From positions 1 through 22,694 of the forward strand of contig CAZIEB010000012.1 of NCBI GenBank assembly GCA_964538665.1: a stretch of DNA of 22,694 nucleotides. The letters run 5' to 3'. Below the pieces are notes generated by a model that was given only the letters and a program-made list of their open reading frames with translations, did not search any database and was not told the origin of the DNA. Below, in pieces: positions 1-7,046 of the stretch; position 1 is the first letter of the stretch, and each line of letters begins with the position of its first letter. Made by a program: the position numbers and the translations under genes. The DNA comes from JAPUDQ01 sp964538665. GTDB taxonomy: Bacteria; Patescibacteriota; Saccharimonadia; Saccharimonadales; Saccharimonadaceae.

Positions 1-72
1 CATAGCTCAGCTGGTTAGAGCACCTGCCTTTTAAGCAGGGTGTCCTGGGTTCAAGCCCCAGTGGCTCCTCCA
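1..72 (+). tRNA. tRNA-Lys (anticodon TTT), 5' end outside the window
   Basis: The D-arm, anticodon arm, T-arm and 3' acceptor strand are visible. The anticodon stem is CCTGC/GCAGG (23-27/35-39) around the loop CTTTTAA, so the anticodon is TTT at 30-32. The T-stem CTGGG/CCCAG closes the loop TTCAAGC. The 3' acceptor strand TGGCTCC is followed by discriminator T and an encoded CCA at 70-72. Only the last two bases of the 5' acceptor strand are inside the window, so about five bases are missing. A terminator hairpin follows directly. The 3' end from position 52 is copied again at 242-268. Confidence 0.95.
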
Positions 73-78
73 TAGAAA
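52..78 (+). repeat. Direct repeat, copy 1 (tRNA-Lys 3' end)
   Basis: This 27-nt segment runs from the T-loop of tRNA-Lys through CCA into the terminator stem (TAGAAA). It is repeated exactly at 242-268. After a 2-nt difference (GG at 79-80 is absent from the second copy), another 8 nt, ACGTCCAT, also match. The displacement is 190 bp, then 188 bp. Confidence 0.95.
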
Positions 79-107
79 GGACGTCCATTTGGGCGTTTTT
101 TCTATGG
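70..107 (+). terminator. Rho-independent terminator of tRNA-Lys, probably bidirectional
   Basis: CCATAGAAA (70-78) pairs perfectly with TTTCTATGG (99-107). Inside, ACGTCC (81-86) pairs with GGGCGT (91-96) around an ATTT loop, with one G-T wobble. A run of seven or more T follows the inner stem from 96. The outer stem starts in the tRNA's own CCA, so read-through RNA could pair with the tRNA 3' end. Confidence 0.8.
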
Positions 108-130
108 AATTGCTATTATGGCTTTATCCA

Positions 131-242
131 AGACACCCGGGGGTGTCTCTGGGTGAGACCCGCCAGTCGGCGGGTCACAAGAGAATCTTCACCTGACAGC
201 TATGCTGTCATGGCAGAAGTTCTGGGCCCGCAGGATGTGGGC
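131..242 (+). other. Array of four strong hairpins, possible structured RNA
   Basis: Four near-consecutive stem-loops fill the spacer between the two copies of the tRNA-Lys 3' end. They are AGACACCC/GGGTGTCT (131-138/141-148, 8 bp), GACCCGCC/GGCGGGTC (157-164/169-176, 8 bp, AGTC loop), TGACAGC/GCTGTCA (194-200/204-210, 7 bp, flanked by CTTC/GAAG at 187-190 and 216-219), and GCCCGC/GTGGGC (226-231/237-242, 6 bp with one wobble). No open reading frame is evident. I do not recognise a known RNA family. It could be an RNA gene, a terminator cluster or the body of a small tRNA-targeting element. Confidence 0.5.
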
Positions 243-268
243 AAGCCCCAGTGGCTCCTCCATAGAAA
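242..268 (+). repeat. Direct repeat, copy 2 (displaced tRNA-Lys 3' end)
   Basis: This is an exact 27-nt copy of positions 52-78, including the encoded CCA. CTGGG at 222-226 could pair with CCCAG at 247-251, as in a T-stem, but a hairpin sits in place of the normal loop. No 5' acceptor strand (GGAGCCA) precedes it, so it is not a complete tRNA. A second terminator follows. It resembles the attR-type 3' end left by elements that integrate into tRNA genes. Confidence 0.85.
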
Positions 269-270
269 AC

Positions 271-299
271 GTCCATCCTCGTGATGGGCTTTTTCTTTT
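271..299 (+). terminator. Rho-independent terminator after the tRNA-Lys repeat
   Basis: GTCCATC (271-277) pairs with GATGGGC (283-289, one wobble) around CTCGT. The T-rich tract TTTTTCTTTT follows. The left arm shares ACGTCCAT with the first terminator, so tRNA 3' end and terminator appear to have been duplicated together. It would insulate comEC from upstream transcription. Confidence 0.75.
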
Positions 300-314
300 G
301 TATAGCGAGCGGTA

Positions 315-320
315 TATACT
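315..320 (+). promoter_or_regulatory. -10 element of comEC (leaderless spacing)
   Basis: TATACT ends 6 nt before the comEC ATG at 327. Transcription normally starts 6-7 nt after a -10 element, so the mRNA would begin at or next to the start codon. No Shine-Dalgarno sequence is visible. No convincing -35 box is seen. Confidence 0.6.
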
Positions 321-326
321 CACATT

Positions 327-1778
327 ATGCCCAACCTGCTGCACTATAAATCGTTTCATACCTCGTTTGGTATTGGGGTAGTGTCGATAGGTGTCTTGGT
401 AGGCATTGCGGGATCAAGATTATTTGAACCTCGCGAATCTGTGCCTGTTGGTATATATCTAGTGCTGATTGTCGCTATAGTTCTACTACTCGTCAGAATA
501 AAAATTATATCTTTGGTTTTGCTCTGCATCTGTGCGATAGCACTTGGTTATATGAGAGGTAGTGACATGATGCTCGCACAGGAAAGGCTCCGCTCCTTGT
601 CCGGCCAAGAACTATATCTGACGGGCATAATAGCGGAAGATCCCCAATATGAAGAAAACCAAGAAGTACGATTTATTCTGAACAATATTGCGCGTGATGG
701 CGTAGGATATGTTGGTACAGTTTGGGCTGATTCTAGAGACGCACCAGAAATTGGAAGAGGAGACCAGGTGGTTGTTCGCGGCGAAGCAAAGCCTGGATTT
801 GGTACGCATCAGCTGACAATGGGCTATGCTGAGATACTCAATGTCATCCCGTCGAATGATCCTATTACGCAGCTTCGGGATGAGTTTGCGCGGGGTGTTA
901 GGTCGGTCGTGGTAGAACCTTCTGCGAGTTTAGGCATCGGCTTTGTGATTGGCCAAAAATCTACATTGTCATCAGAGCTTGAAGAGCAGTTGCGTATAGT
1001 CGGGCTGACTCACTTGATCGTTGCAAGCGGATATAACCTTACGATTTTGATGCGATTTGCAAAACGGCTTTTTGAAGCTCACTCCAAGTTTTTGGTGATG
1101 TCGACGTCTATAGCTCTCATGACAGGCTTTGTGGCTGTGTCTGGAGCGAGCCCAAGTATGGTTCGTGCGAGCGCCGTTGCGGGATTGAGCCTCGCTGCGT
1201 GGTACTACGGACGTCGTTTCCACCCAGTGCTACTGCTGCTCTACGTAGCTGCTGCTACCGCAATGTACCAACCCATGTACGTATGGGCGGATTTGGGCTG
1301 GTGGCTATCGTTTTTGGCATTCTTTGGGGTGTTGGTGGTGTCGCCGCTGATACTCAATATGCGTTACAAAACCAATAAACCATCGCCGGTAATTCAGATT
1401 GCGAGTGAGTCATTTGCAGCTCAAATTATGACATTGCCACTATTGCTTGTCGTATTTGGCTCACTACCAACACTCGCGATAGTTGCAAATATATTGAGCG
1501 CTCCTCTCATACCTTTCGCAATGCTACTGACGTTTTTGGCTGGGGTGAGCGCGATGATTATCCCAAGTATTGGATTTGTTGTCGGCCTGGCTGCCGAAGT
1601 GTTGTTGAGTTACTTTGTAGCAATAGTAAGATTCCTCTCGAGCCCGAATTGGTCACAGTTTGATGTCGACATAACGTGGCAAGTGATGGTCGGAATGTAC
1701 GTAGCTACCATCGCGATATCGGCTATACTGTGGCGCAAACTACACTACAATTTTCGTAGCAGTAGCATCATCGACTGA
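327..1778 (+). CDS. comEC: ComEC/Rec2-family competence membrane channel
   Basis: A 483-residue polytopic membrane protein. Family members form the inner-membrane channel that carries single-stranded DNA into the cytoplasm during natural transformation. The N-terminus has two or three hydrophobic segments (about 15-30, 42-57 and 60-76), then a soluble DUF4131-like stretch (about 90-175) of the OB type, then the competence domain with several membrane segments (about 200-475). The family hallmark is seen as GLTHLIVASGYN at 226-237. Typical ComEC proteins are about 750 residues and end in a metallo-beta-lactamase-like domain. This one stops after the membrane domain, with no such domain downstream. 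The start is set by the -10 element 6 nt upstream. The gene is not in an operon with the pilus genes but fits them as a DNA uptake system. Confidence 0.88.
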   Translation: MPNLLHYKSFHTSFGIGVVSIGVLVGIAGSRLFEPRESVPVGIYLVLIVAIVLLLVRIKIISLVLLCICAIALGYMRGSDMMLAQERLRSLSGQELYLTGIIAEDPQYEENQEVRFILNNIARDGVGYVGTVWADSRDAPEIGRGDQVVVRGEAKPGFGTHQLTMGYAEILNVIPSNDPITQLRDEFARGVRSVVVEPSASLGIGFVIGQKSTLSSELEEQLRIVGLTHLIVASGYNLTILMRFAKRLFEAHSKFLVMSTSIALMTGFVAVSGASPSMVRASAVAGLSLAAWYYGRRFHPVLLLLYVAAATAMYQPMYVWADLGWWLSFLAFFGVLVVSPLILNMRYKTNKPSPVIQIASESFAAQIMTLPLLLVVFGSLPTLAIVANILSAPLIPFAMLLTFLAGVSAMIIPSIGFVVGLAAEVLLSYFVAIVRFLSSPNWSQFDVDITWQVMVGMYVATIAISAILWRKLHYNFRSSSIID

Positions 1779-1784
1779 TATACT
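1779..1784 (+). promoter_or_regulatory. -10 element of yebC (leaderless spacing)
   Basis: TATACT starts directly after the comEC TGA stop (1776-1778) and ends 6 nt before the yebC ATG at 1791. No Shine-Dalgarno sequence lies between. It has the same geometry as the comEC, ruvA and tsaE promoters. Confidence 0.6.
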
Positions 1785-1790
1785 GGATGT

Positions 1791-2320
1791 ATGGCAGGAC
1801 ACAATAAATGGTCAAAAATCAAAAGAGATAAAGGCGTAAATGANNNNNNNNNNNNNNNNNNNNNNNNNNNNNNNNNNNNNNNNNNNNNNNNNNNNNNNNN
1901 NNNNNNNNNNNNNNNNNNNNNNNNNNNNNNNNNNNNNNNNNNNCGTTTACAAAAAATGGCGGAACTATTGCAGAGCCGGGTAGTGTGGCGTTTCAGTTTA
2001 CCCGTAAAGGCGTCATCAATGTAAAAGCTGATAGTGACAGCGATGCGCAGTTACTCACAATTCTTGATGCTGGCGCGGAGGACGCCCAGGTGGAAGAGGA
2101 TGAAATGATCGTATATACAGATATGAAAGATTTGCATACCGTCAAAGAAGCCTTGCAAAGTTCAGGTATGAGGGTACAGGACGCAGGATTGCAATTTGTT
2201 GCAACCACGACTGTTCAGCCTGAGTCTCAAGACGTCGAAGACAAACTAATGAGACTATTGGATGCGCTCGACGAACTTGATGATGTCACAAATATATATC
2301 ACAACGCACAATCTGCATAA
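1791..2320 (+). CDS. yebC: YebC/PmpR-family protein, interrupted by an assembly gap
   Basis: The start reads MAGHNKWSKIKRDKG, the YebC family signature. After the run of Ns (1844-1943) the reading resumes at 1946 as FTKNGGTIAEPGSVAFQF and continues to the TAA at 2320, ending in the family's typical tail (LMRLLDALDELDDVTNIYHN). YebC-family proteins act in translation (relief of ribosome stalling, reported for some members) and were earlier described as DNA-binding regulators. The two parts are in different frames across the 100 Ns, but 100 is a conventional filler length. From memory of the 246-residue E. coli protein, about 98 residues (near 295 nt) are missing, so this is a gap artefact and not a frameshift. 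The gene precedes ruvC, ruvA and ruvB here, as in many bacteria. Confidence 0.9.
1844..1943. other. Assembly gap (100 N)
   Basis: Exactly 100 unresolved bases lie within yebC. Family length suggests the true missing segment is nearer 300 bp, and frame restoration requires a length that leaves remainder 2 on division by 3. Confidence 0.99.
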
Positions 2321-2368
2321 AAACTAGTATTTACAATTTACAATCCGAGGATTATTATCGGCATAAGC

Positions 2369-4171
2369 ATGAACGTTTTGCCGCGATTGTCGGGCGTTAG
2401 ATATTTTTGGCGAATTCTGGCGTCTCTGCTGCTAGCTCTGCTCATGGGGGTCATACTGCCAAAACCCGTCTCCGGTTTATCACATGTCGTAATCTCTGGC
2501 GTGTCTCCTGGAGTTTCATCCGCAAGTGAAGAGTACATACAGATAGCTAATATTGGTGATGAACCAGTTGATATAACCGGCTATTCTCTCAAGTATAGTC
2601 GCAAAATAGCTGACACGAGGATTACTAAGATATTATTTGAACCTCCGCAAAATATTCGCTACATATTGCCACCAGACAAAAGAGCGATATTTGTGTCGAA
2701 TGACTTGTTTTACGATTCGCTAAGCGATAATCCTAGCTTTGTAGCAGACGGTTTATTGCTAGAAGAAAATAAAAATCTCGTTGGTACAGGAGGGGTTCTC
2801 GAACTTGTCGACGACGAGGGGCAGACCATCGATACAGTACTATGGGGTGATATGACTACGCCGCCCACGAAAGCCCTCACGACCGGATCATCTCTCGCGT
2901 TAAATCAGGATAACGTTTTGGAATATATCAACGGGATAGATTTTCCGCTTGAGTTTGGAGGCATTGTTGAGCAAGAGACGGTCAGAGACCTATGTCCGAC
3001 TCTCGAAGAGCTGCAAATAACACTACCCGACGGCTACGGGTACGATGAGGCGGGCAATTGCGAGCTGCTCACTCTGGATATATGTCCAAATATTGATTTG
3101 ATTCAGACTGAGTTACAAAGCGGGTATGTACTTGACGATATCGGCCAATGCCTGGATGCGTCATTGGATGTGTGTCCTATTTTAGAGGGGTTTCAATATG
3201 AGCTTCCTGTAGGTCATCGATTTGTTGGTTTGGAATGTATGGTGATACCCATTATGCAACCACTCAAACTATCGGAAGTGTTACCAAATGCGGCTGGCGT
3301 CGATGACGGCAAAGAATTTATTGAAATATTTCATCCCGGAGTGGAGTCGGTCGATCTTGCTGATTATTATCTCAAGATAGGAAAAAATGCTGAGAAGCAG
3401 TATGCGATACCGTCCAAGCAATTACTACCTGGGGGCTATATGGCGCTTTGGGATAGCGAACTAGGGTTTTCGTTGCTCAATACGACGACACGTGTTGAGC
3501 TATATTTCTATGATGCGACGCTTGTTGACGAGATTATTCCATACCAAAGTCCGAAAGACGATATATCCTGGGCATTGATTGACGATATGTGGCAGTTTAC
3601 TAATTCCGTGACGCCAGGATCAAAAAACATTGCATCAGTCGAAGAGTTTGAGACAGAAAGTCCACAGTTAGAGTCCGCTGCACTCGGTCCATGTCCAGAA
3701 GGAAAATATCGTCACCCGCTCACCAATCGATGTCGAACCATAGAGTCTGACGCGAGTGTGCTGGCTGCATGTGATGCGGATGAATACCGAAATCCCGATA
3801 CCAATCGGTGTCGAAAAATAACCCAAGCTTTTGCTGGGCTTGAGCCATGCGAAGTTGGTTATGAAAGAAATCCAGAAACCAACCGTTGCAGAAAAGCTGT
3901 TGCTTCCGCGGACGATCTCGTGCCGTGCAAAGAAGGCTATGAAAGAAATCCTGAGACAAACCGATGTCGAAAGATTGTGGGTGCTACACTATCGCCTCAA
4001 GCAGATATAGAGGAATTGTTGGAAAATGAGTCATCCGCCCGTGGGGTAGTCAGCCCGTATGCACTCGCAGCAGTTGCCGGAGTAGGTGCGCTTGGCTATG
4101 GTACCTACGAGTGGCGTACTGAGCTGGTTTCATTTGGTCAGCGAGCTATTAGGCTCTTACGACGTAAGTAA
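2369..4171 (+). CDS. Surface protein with two lamin-tail-like domains and two cysteine repeat arrays
   Basis: A 600-residue exported protein. It has an N-terminal signal or anchor segment (hydrophobic 16-34), a lamin-tail-like domain (about 38-160, with EEYIQIANIGDEPVDITGY), and three repeats of exactly 30 residues starting at C209, C239 and C269, each closed by a second cysteine (C231, C261, C290). A second lamin-tail-like domain spans about 297-425 (KEFIEIFHPGVESVDLADYYL). Four repeats of exactly 26 residues follow, starting at C442, C468, C494 and C520, of the form C-x4-Y-x-x-P-x-TNRCRK. The C-terminus has a hydrophobic segment (about 564-582) and a basic tail ending RRK. Lamin-tail domains in bacteria are often linked to envelope or nuclease proteins. 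A role in cell-surface binding is inference. It lies between yebC and ruvC with no obvious Shine-Dalgarno sequence at proper distance. Confidence 0.75.
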   Translation: MNVLPRLSGVRYFWRILASLLLALLMGVILPKPVSGLSHVVISGVSPGVSSASEEYIQIANIGDEPVDITGYSLKYSRKIADTRITKILFEPPQNIRYILPPDKRAIFVSNDLFYDSLSDNPSFVADGLLLEENKNLVGTGGVLELVDDEGQTIDTVLWGDMTTPPTKALTTGSSLALNQDNVLEYINGIDFPLEFGGIVEQETVRDLCPTLEELQITLPDGYGYDEAGNCELLTLDICPNIDLIQTELQSGYVLDDIGQCLDASLDVCPILEGFQYELPVGHRFVGLECMVIPIMQPLKLSEVLPNAAGVDDGKEFIEIFHPGVESVDLADYYLKIGKNAEKQYAIPSKQLLPGGYMALWDSELGFSLLNTTTRVELYFYDATLVDEIIPYQSPKDDISWALIDDMWQFTNSVTPGSKNIASVEEFETESPQLESAALGPCPEGKYRHPLTNRCRTIESDASVLAACDADEYRNPDTNRCRKITQAFAGLEPCEVGYERNPETNRCRKAVASADDLVPCKEGYERNPETNRCRKIVGATLSPQADIEELLENESSARGVVSPYALAAVAGVGALGYGTYEWRTELVSFGQRAIRLLRRK

Positions 4172-4173
4172 CA

Positions 4174-4179
4174 TATACT
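4174..4179 (+). promoter_or_regulatory. -10 element of ruvC
   Basis: TATACT ends 8 nt before the ruvC ATG at 4188 and begins 3 nt after the upstream gene's stop. No Shine-Dalgarno sequence is seen, so a leaderless or near-leaderless transcript is likely. Confidence 0.55.
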
Positions 4180-4187
4180 GTGTACAT

Positions 4188-4661
4188 ATGAGAATTCTTG
4201 GCATTGATCCGGGTACGGGTATATTGGGTTTTGGCGTTGTGGATGTAAAAGGAAACACCTTTGCACTTGTAACTGCGGGTGTAATCAAGACACCTGCGCA
4301 TACGCCACTTGATGAACGCCTCGAAGAAATCTATGATGGACTATGCGAAATAATTGCTGAGACAAAGCCCGATGTTGTATCTATTGAAAAACTGTTTTTT
4401 GCGCGTAACGTGACGACGGCAATGAGTGTATCGCACGCCAGAGGAGTCGCAATATTGGCTGGCAAAAAAGCCGGATTGTCGTATGCAGAGTACACACCGC
4501 TACAAATCAAACAGACGATTACCGGCTATGGAAAAGCTGACAAAAAACAGATGCAAGAAATGATACGATTGCAGTTGGGTCTCATAACTATACCAAAGCC
4601 CGATGATGCAGCTGATGCACTCGGGGCGGCAATTACCCATGCCATGATGGGCAGGGTATAA
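4188..4661 (+). CDS. ruvC: Holliday junction endonuclease RuvC
   Basis: A 157-residue RNase H-fold resolvase that cuts four-way DNA junctions in recombination, working with RuvAB. The start MRILGIDPGTGILGFG places the first catalytic aspartate at D7. The second acidic site is in the SIEKLFF motif near residue 67, and the last acidic pair is in KPDDAADALGAA near the C-terminus. Length matches the family. The frame is open upstream to 4086, but that extension overlaps the previous gene and lacks family similarity. The ATG at 4188 lies 8 nt after a -10 element and starts the RuvC fold exactly. ruvA and ruvB follow. Confidence 0.95.
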   Translation: MRILGIDPGTGILGFGVVDVKGNTFALVTAGVIKTPAHTPLDERLEEIYDGLCEIIAETKPDVVSIEKLFFARNVTTAMSVSHARGVAILAGKKAGLSYAEYTPLQIKQTITGYGKADKKQMQEMIRLQLGLITIPKPDDAADALGAAITHAMMGRV

Positions 4662-4662
4662 T
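4657..4662 (+). promoter_or_regulatory. -10 element of ruvA overlapping the ruvC stop codon
   Basis: TATAAT spans the ruvC TAA stop (4659-4661) and ends 6 nt before the ruvA ATG at 4669. It suggests that ruvAB can be transcribed separately as a leaderless mRNA. No Shine-Dalgarno sequence is present. Confidence 0.5.
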
Positions 4663-4668
4663 AGACAC

Positions 4669-5244
4669 ATGATTGCACACGTACGAGGCACTGTCGCAGA
4701 GAAGTTTAATGGCGCAATAATTATTGACGTCCATGGTGTTGGTTATGAAGTGCAAGTATCACTGGGTGATTATGAAGCTGCATTATTGGATACCGACGTA
4801 AAATTATTTACCTATCATCATGTCAGAGAACAATCCGATGAATTGTTTGGGTTTAGTTCACTTGCAGCCAAAAAAATGTTTGAATTGCTCATTACTGTGC
4901 AGGGAGTGGGCCCCAAAGCTGCCCTGGCAATACTCAGTCTCGGAAATGCCGAGCAGGTACGCAATGCGATTGCACAGTCGGATACGGTATATATTGCGAA
5001 AGCGTCTGGTGTTGGCAAGAAAACCGCTGAGCGTGTTGCGGTGGATCTCCATGATAAGGTTGGTCTGCCGACTGCGACCGGTCATGACAGCTCACCGATA
5101 CAAACTGAACTCAATACCAATGATGAAGCGTTAGAAGCATTGATAGCGCTTGGCTATACGCTTGCAGATGCCACAAAGGCTCTAGAAAACGTTGACCCAT
5201 CACTGCCGACGAACAAACGAATTACCGAGGCGCTGAAACGATAA
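4669..5244 (+). CDS. ruvA: Holliday junction branch migration protein RuvA
   Basis: A 191-residue junction-binding subunit that loads the RuvB motor on Holliday junctions. Domain I is an OB fold (about 1-62, MIAHVRGTVAEKFNG). Domain II has two helix-hairpin-helix motifs (VQGVGPKAALAILS near 80 and ASGVGKKTAERVA near 115). Domain III at the C-terminus (about 143-191, DEALEALIALGYTLADATKAL) contacts RuvB. Length is normal. The stop codon overlaps the ruvB start by one base (TAATG), so translation is probably coupled. Confidence 0.96.
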   Translation: MIAHVRGTVAEKFNGAIIIDVHGVGYEVQVSLGDYEAALLDTDVKLFTYHHVREQSDELFGFSSLAAKKMFELLITVQGVGPKAALAILSLGNAEQVRNAIAQSDTVYIAKASGVGKKTAERVAVDLHDKVGLPTATGHDSSPIQTELNTNDEALEALIALGYTLADATKALENVDPSLPTNKRITEALKR

Positions 5245-6251
5245 TGGCTATAGAAAGAATTGTCGATACGCTCATCAACGATGACGACCAAGATGAGCAG
5301 CAGATAGAAGTCACGTTGCGGCCGCAACGGTTTGATGAATATGTCGGCCAGGAGCGCCTGAAAAGAAATCTTAAGCTCGCGATTGATGCTGCAAAAAAGC
5401 GTGAAGAACCTATCGATCACGTACTGCTGTATGGTCCTCCCGGCCTAGGCAAGACGACGATGGCGAGTGTGATTGCAAATGAGATGGGGGTAGGGCTGAG
5501 AATAACAGCTGGTCCTGCTATTGAGCGTGCCGGAGATTTGGCAAGCATTCTGACAAATCTAGCTGACGGCGACATACTATTCATCGACGAGATACATCGC
5601 TTGAGCCGCACGGTTGAAGAAGTCTTATATAGCGCCATGGAAGACTTCAAGCTAGATATTGTCATAGGCAAAGGCCCGGCTGCACGCAGCATAAGACTTG
5701 ATTTGCCAAAGTTCACGGTGATTGGCGCAACGACACGAACTGGAAGCTTGGCTGCACCGCTGCGAGATCGATTTGGGCATATTTACCGATTGGAATTTTA
5801 TAGTCCTGATGAAATTGCACAAATAATTACTCGCGCAGCAGGAATTTTAGGCGTAGATATCGTCCATCCTGCACAACAACACTTATCGATGCGTGCTCGC
5901 TTGACGCCGCGTATTGCAAACAGGTTGCTCAAAAGAGTGCGAGACTATGCGGATGTCAATGGAGATGGAATTATCGATGAGCGAATCACCACTCAGGCGC
6001 TAGAGATGCTGGAAATTGATGACGTTGGTCTCGATCCAGCAGACAGACATATGCTTATCAAGATTATTGAAAATTATGGCGATAGAGCTGTCGGTCTCAA
6101 CACGATTGCTGCGCTCACAGGTGATGAGCAAACAACTATTGAAGATTTTTATGAGCCATACTTGATGCAAATAGGATTCATCGAGCGCACCCCAAAAGGA
6201 CGCATTGTCACCCAAAAAGCCAAGCAGCATATTGAGAGACTAGGCAGCTAA
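5244..6251 (+). CDS. ruvB: Holliday junction branch migration ATPase RuvB
   Basis: A 335-residue AAA+ motor that drives branch migration with RuvA. Walker A is GPPGLGKT at 64-71, Walker B is FIDEIH at 113-118, and sensor 1 lies in the IGATTRTGSLAAPLRDRF region, which includes the arginine finger. The winged-helix C-terminal domain ends with the family-typical PYLMQIGFIERTPKGR. Length is standard. It starts inside the ruvA stop codon. Confidence 0.97.
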   Translation: MAIERIVDTLINDDDQDEQQIEVTLRPQRFDEYVGQERLKRNLKLAIDAAKKREEPIDHVLLYGPPGLGKTTMASVIANEMGVGLRITAGPAIERAGDLASILTNLADGDILFIDEIHRLSRTVEEVLYSAMEDFKLDIVIGKGPAARSIRLDLPKFTVIGATTRTGSLAAPLRDRFGHIYRLEFYSPDEIAQIITRAAGILGVDIVHPAQQHLSMRARLTPRIANRLLKRVRDYADVNGDGIIDERITTQALEMLEIDDVGLDPADRHMLIKIIENYGDRAVGLNTIAALTGDEQTTIEDFYEPYLMQIGFIERTPKGRIVTQKAKQHIERLGS

Positions 6252-6258
6252 AAAGGTA

Positions 6259-6264
6259 TATACT
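6259..6264 (+). promoter_or_regulatory. -10 element of the PH-domain gene
   Basis: TATACT, in the context GGTATATACT also seen before comEC, ends 8 nt before the ATG at 6273. GGAG at 6265-6268 is too close to the ATG to be a standard ribosome binding site, so a leaderless or very short leader is likely. Confidence 0.5.
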
Positions 6265-6272
6265 GGAGCTAT

Positions 6273-7046
6273 ATGGCACAAAAACCACAGACGCATACTG
6301 TATACGACGCGCAAGGTAATCCTATACAAGTCCATGCCGATCAATTTCAGCGTGCGGTAGTAGGCACTGAGACGGTAGCGCAGACAGGAGGCACAGCCCC
6401 TACGCCTCACGTCGTGTTTATGACGAGACCTCATGAACCTGTCAAGCCTATTATGTCCGAAAAAGCCAAAGCGCGACACCTCGCATCACTAAAGGCGTAT
6501 CCGCATCTAAATTTGAGCGAAGGCGAGTATGTGATTACTGCTATCGAGCGTCATCCAATCGGCTTGGTCGAGATATGGGCCGCAGTATCGGTCGTACTGG
6601 CGTTGCTTATCGGCGGTATGGCTGTGACACTTGGCGGATCAGACGCCGATGTCACAATAATCAACCCAGAGAGTGCGCCATATCTCGGATTGATGTTTAT
6701 CGCGCTCATGGCGCTTGCGCTGATAATTGGGATAGTGGCAACAGTGATTTATAGAGGCAATAAATTCTTTTTGACAAATGAGAGTGTGATTCAGCACTTG
6801 CAGCACGGGATTTTTTCACGAAAAGAACAAACGATTAGTCTGACGAATATTGAAGATGCAAGCTTCACACAGCACGGTATCCTGCAGCACATGTTTAACT
6901 ATGGATTACTACGGTTATCAACCGAAGGCGATGAGACTACCTACAGATTTCCCTATGCCGGGAGTCCATCAAAGTTGATATCAGTATTGAACAATGCAGT
7001 TGAAGCCTTCAAAAACGGTCGGCCGGTTGACCCCGACGGCGACTAG
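6273..7046 (+). CDS. Membrane protein with bacterial PH domain (bPH2/YdbS type)
   Basis: A 257-residue protein. The N-terminus (about 1-75) is polar. Two membrane segments (about 97-119 and 136-160) are followed by a PH-like domain (about 160-242) with the typical pattern YRGNKFFLTNESVI...GIFSRKEQTISLTNIEDASF. Such proteins are common in Gram-positive and Patescibacteria genomes, but their molecular role is mostly unknown. It follows ruvB by 21 nt but has its own promoter. Its stop TAG shares the palindrome CTAG (7043-7046) with the stop of the opposite-strand gene. Confidence 0.75.
   Translation: MAQKPQTHTVYDAQGNPIQVHADQFQRAVVGTETVAQTGGTAPTPHVVFMTRPHEPVKPIMSEKAKARHLASLKAYPHLNLSEGEYVITAIERHPIGLVEIWAAVSVVLALLIGGMAVTLGGSDADVTIINPESAPYLGLMFIALMALALIIGIVATVIYRGNKFFLTNESVIQHLQHGIFSRKEQTISLTNIEDASFTQHGILQHMFNYGLLRLSTEGDETTYRFPYAGSPSKLISVLNNAVEAFKNGRPVDPDGD

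Noticed and set aside
222..262. A complete second tRNA-Lys
   Set aside because: Only the 3' part is present; there is no matching 5' acceptor strand, D-arm or anticodon arm.
1791..2024. Apparent short ORF running from the yebC start through the Ns into a different frame
   Set aside because: The downstream reading is out of frame with conserved YebC sequence; it is an artefact of the arbitrary gap length.
4086..4187. N-terminal extension of ruvC
   Set aside because: It overlaps the upstream gene, has no RuvC similarity, and the ATG at 4188 starts the conserved fold 8 nt after a -10 element.
4820..5134. 104-residue plus-strand ORF inside ruvA
   Set aside because: It is an alternative frame of the well supported ruvA gene.
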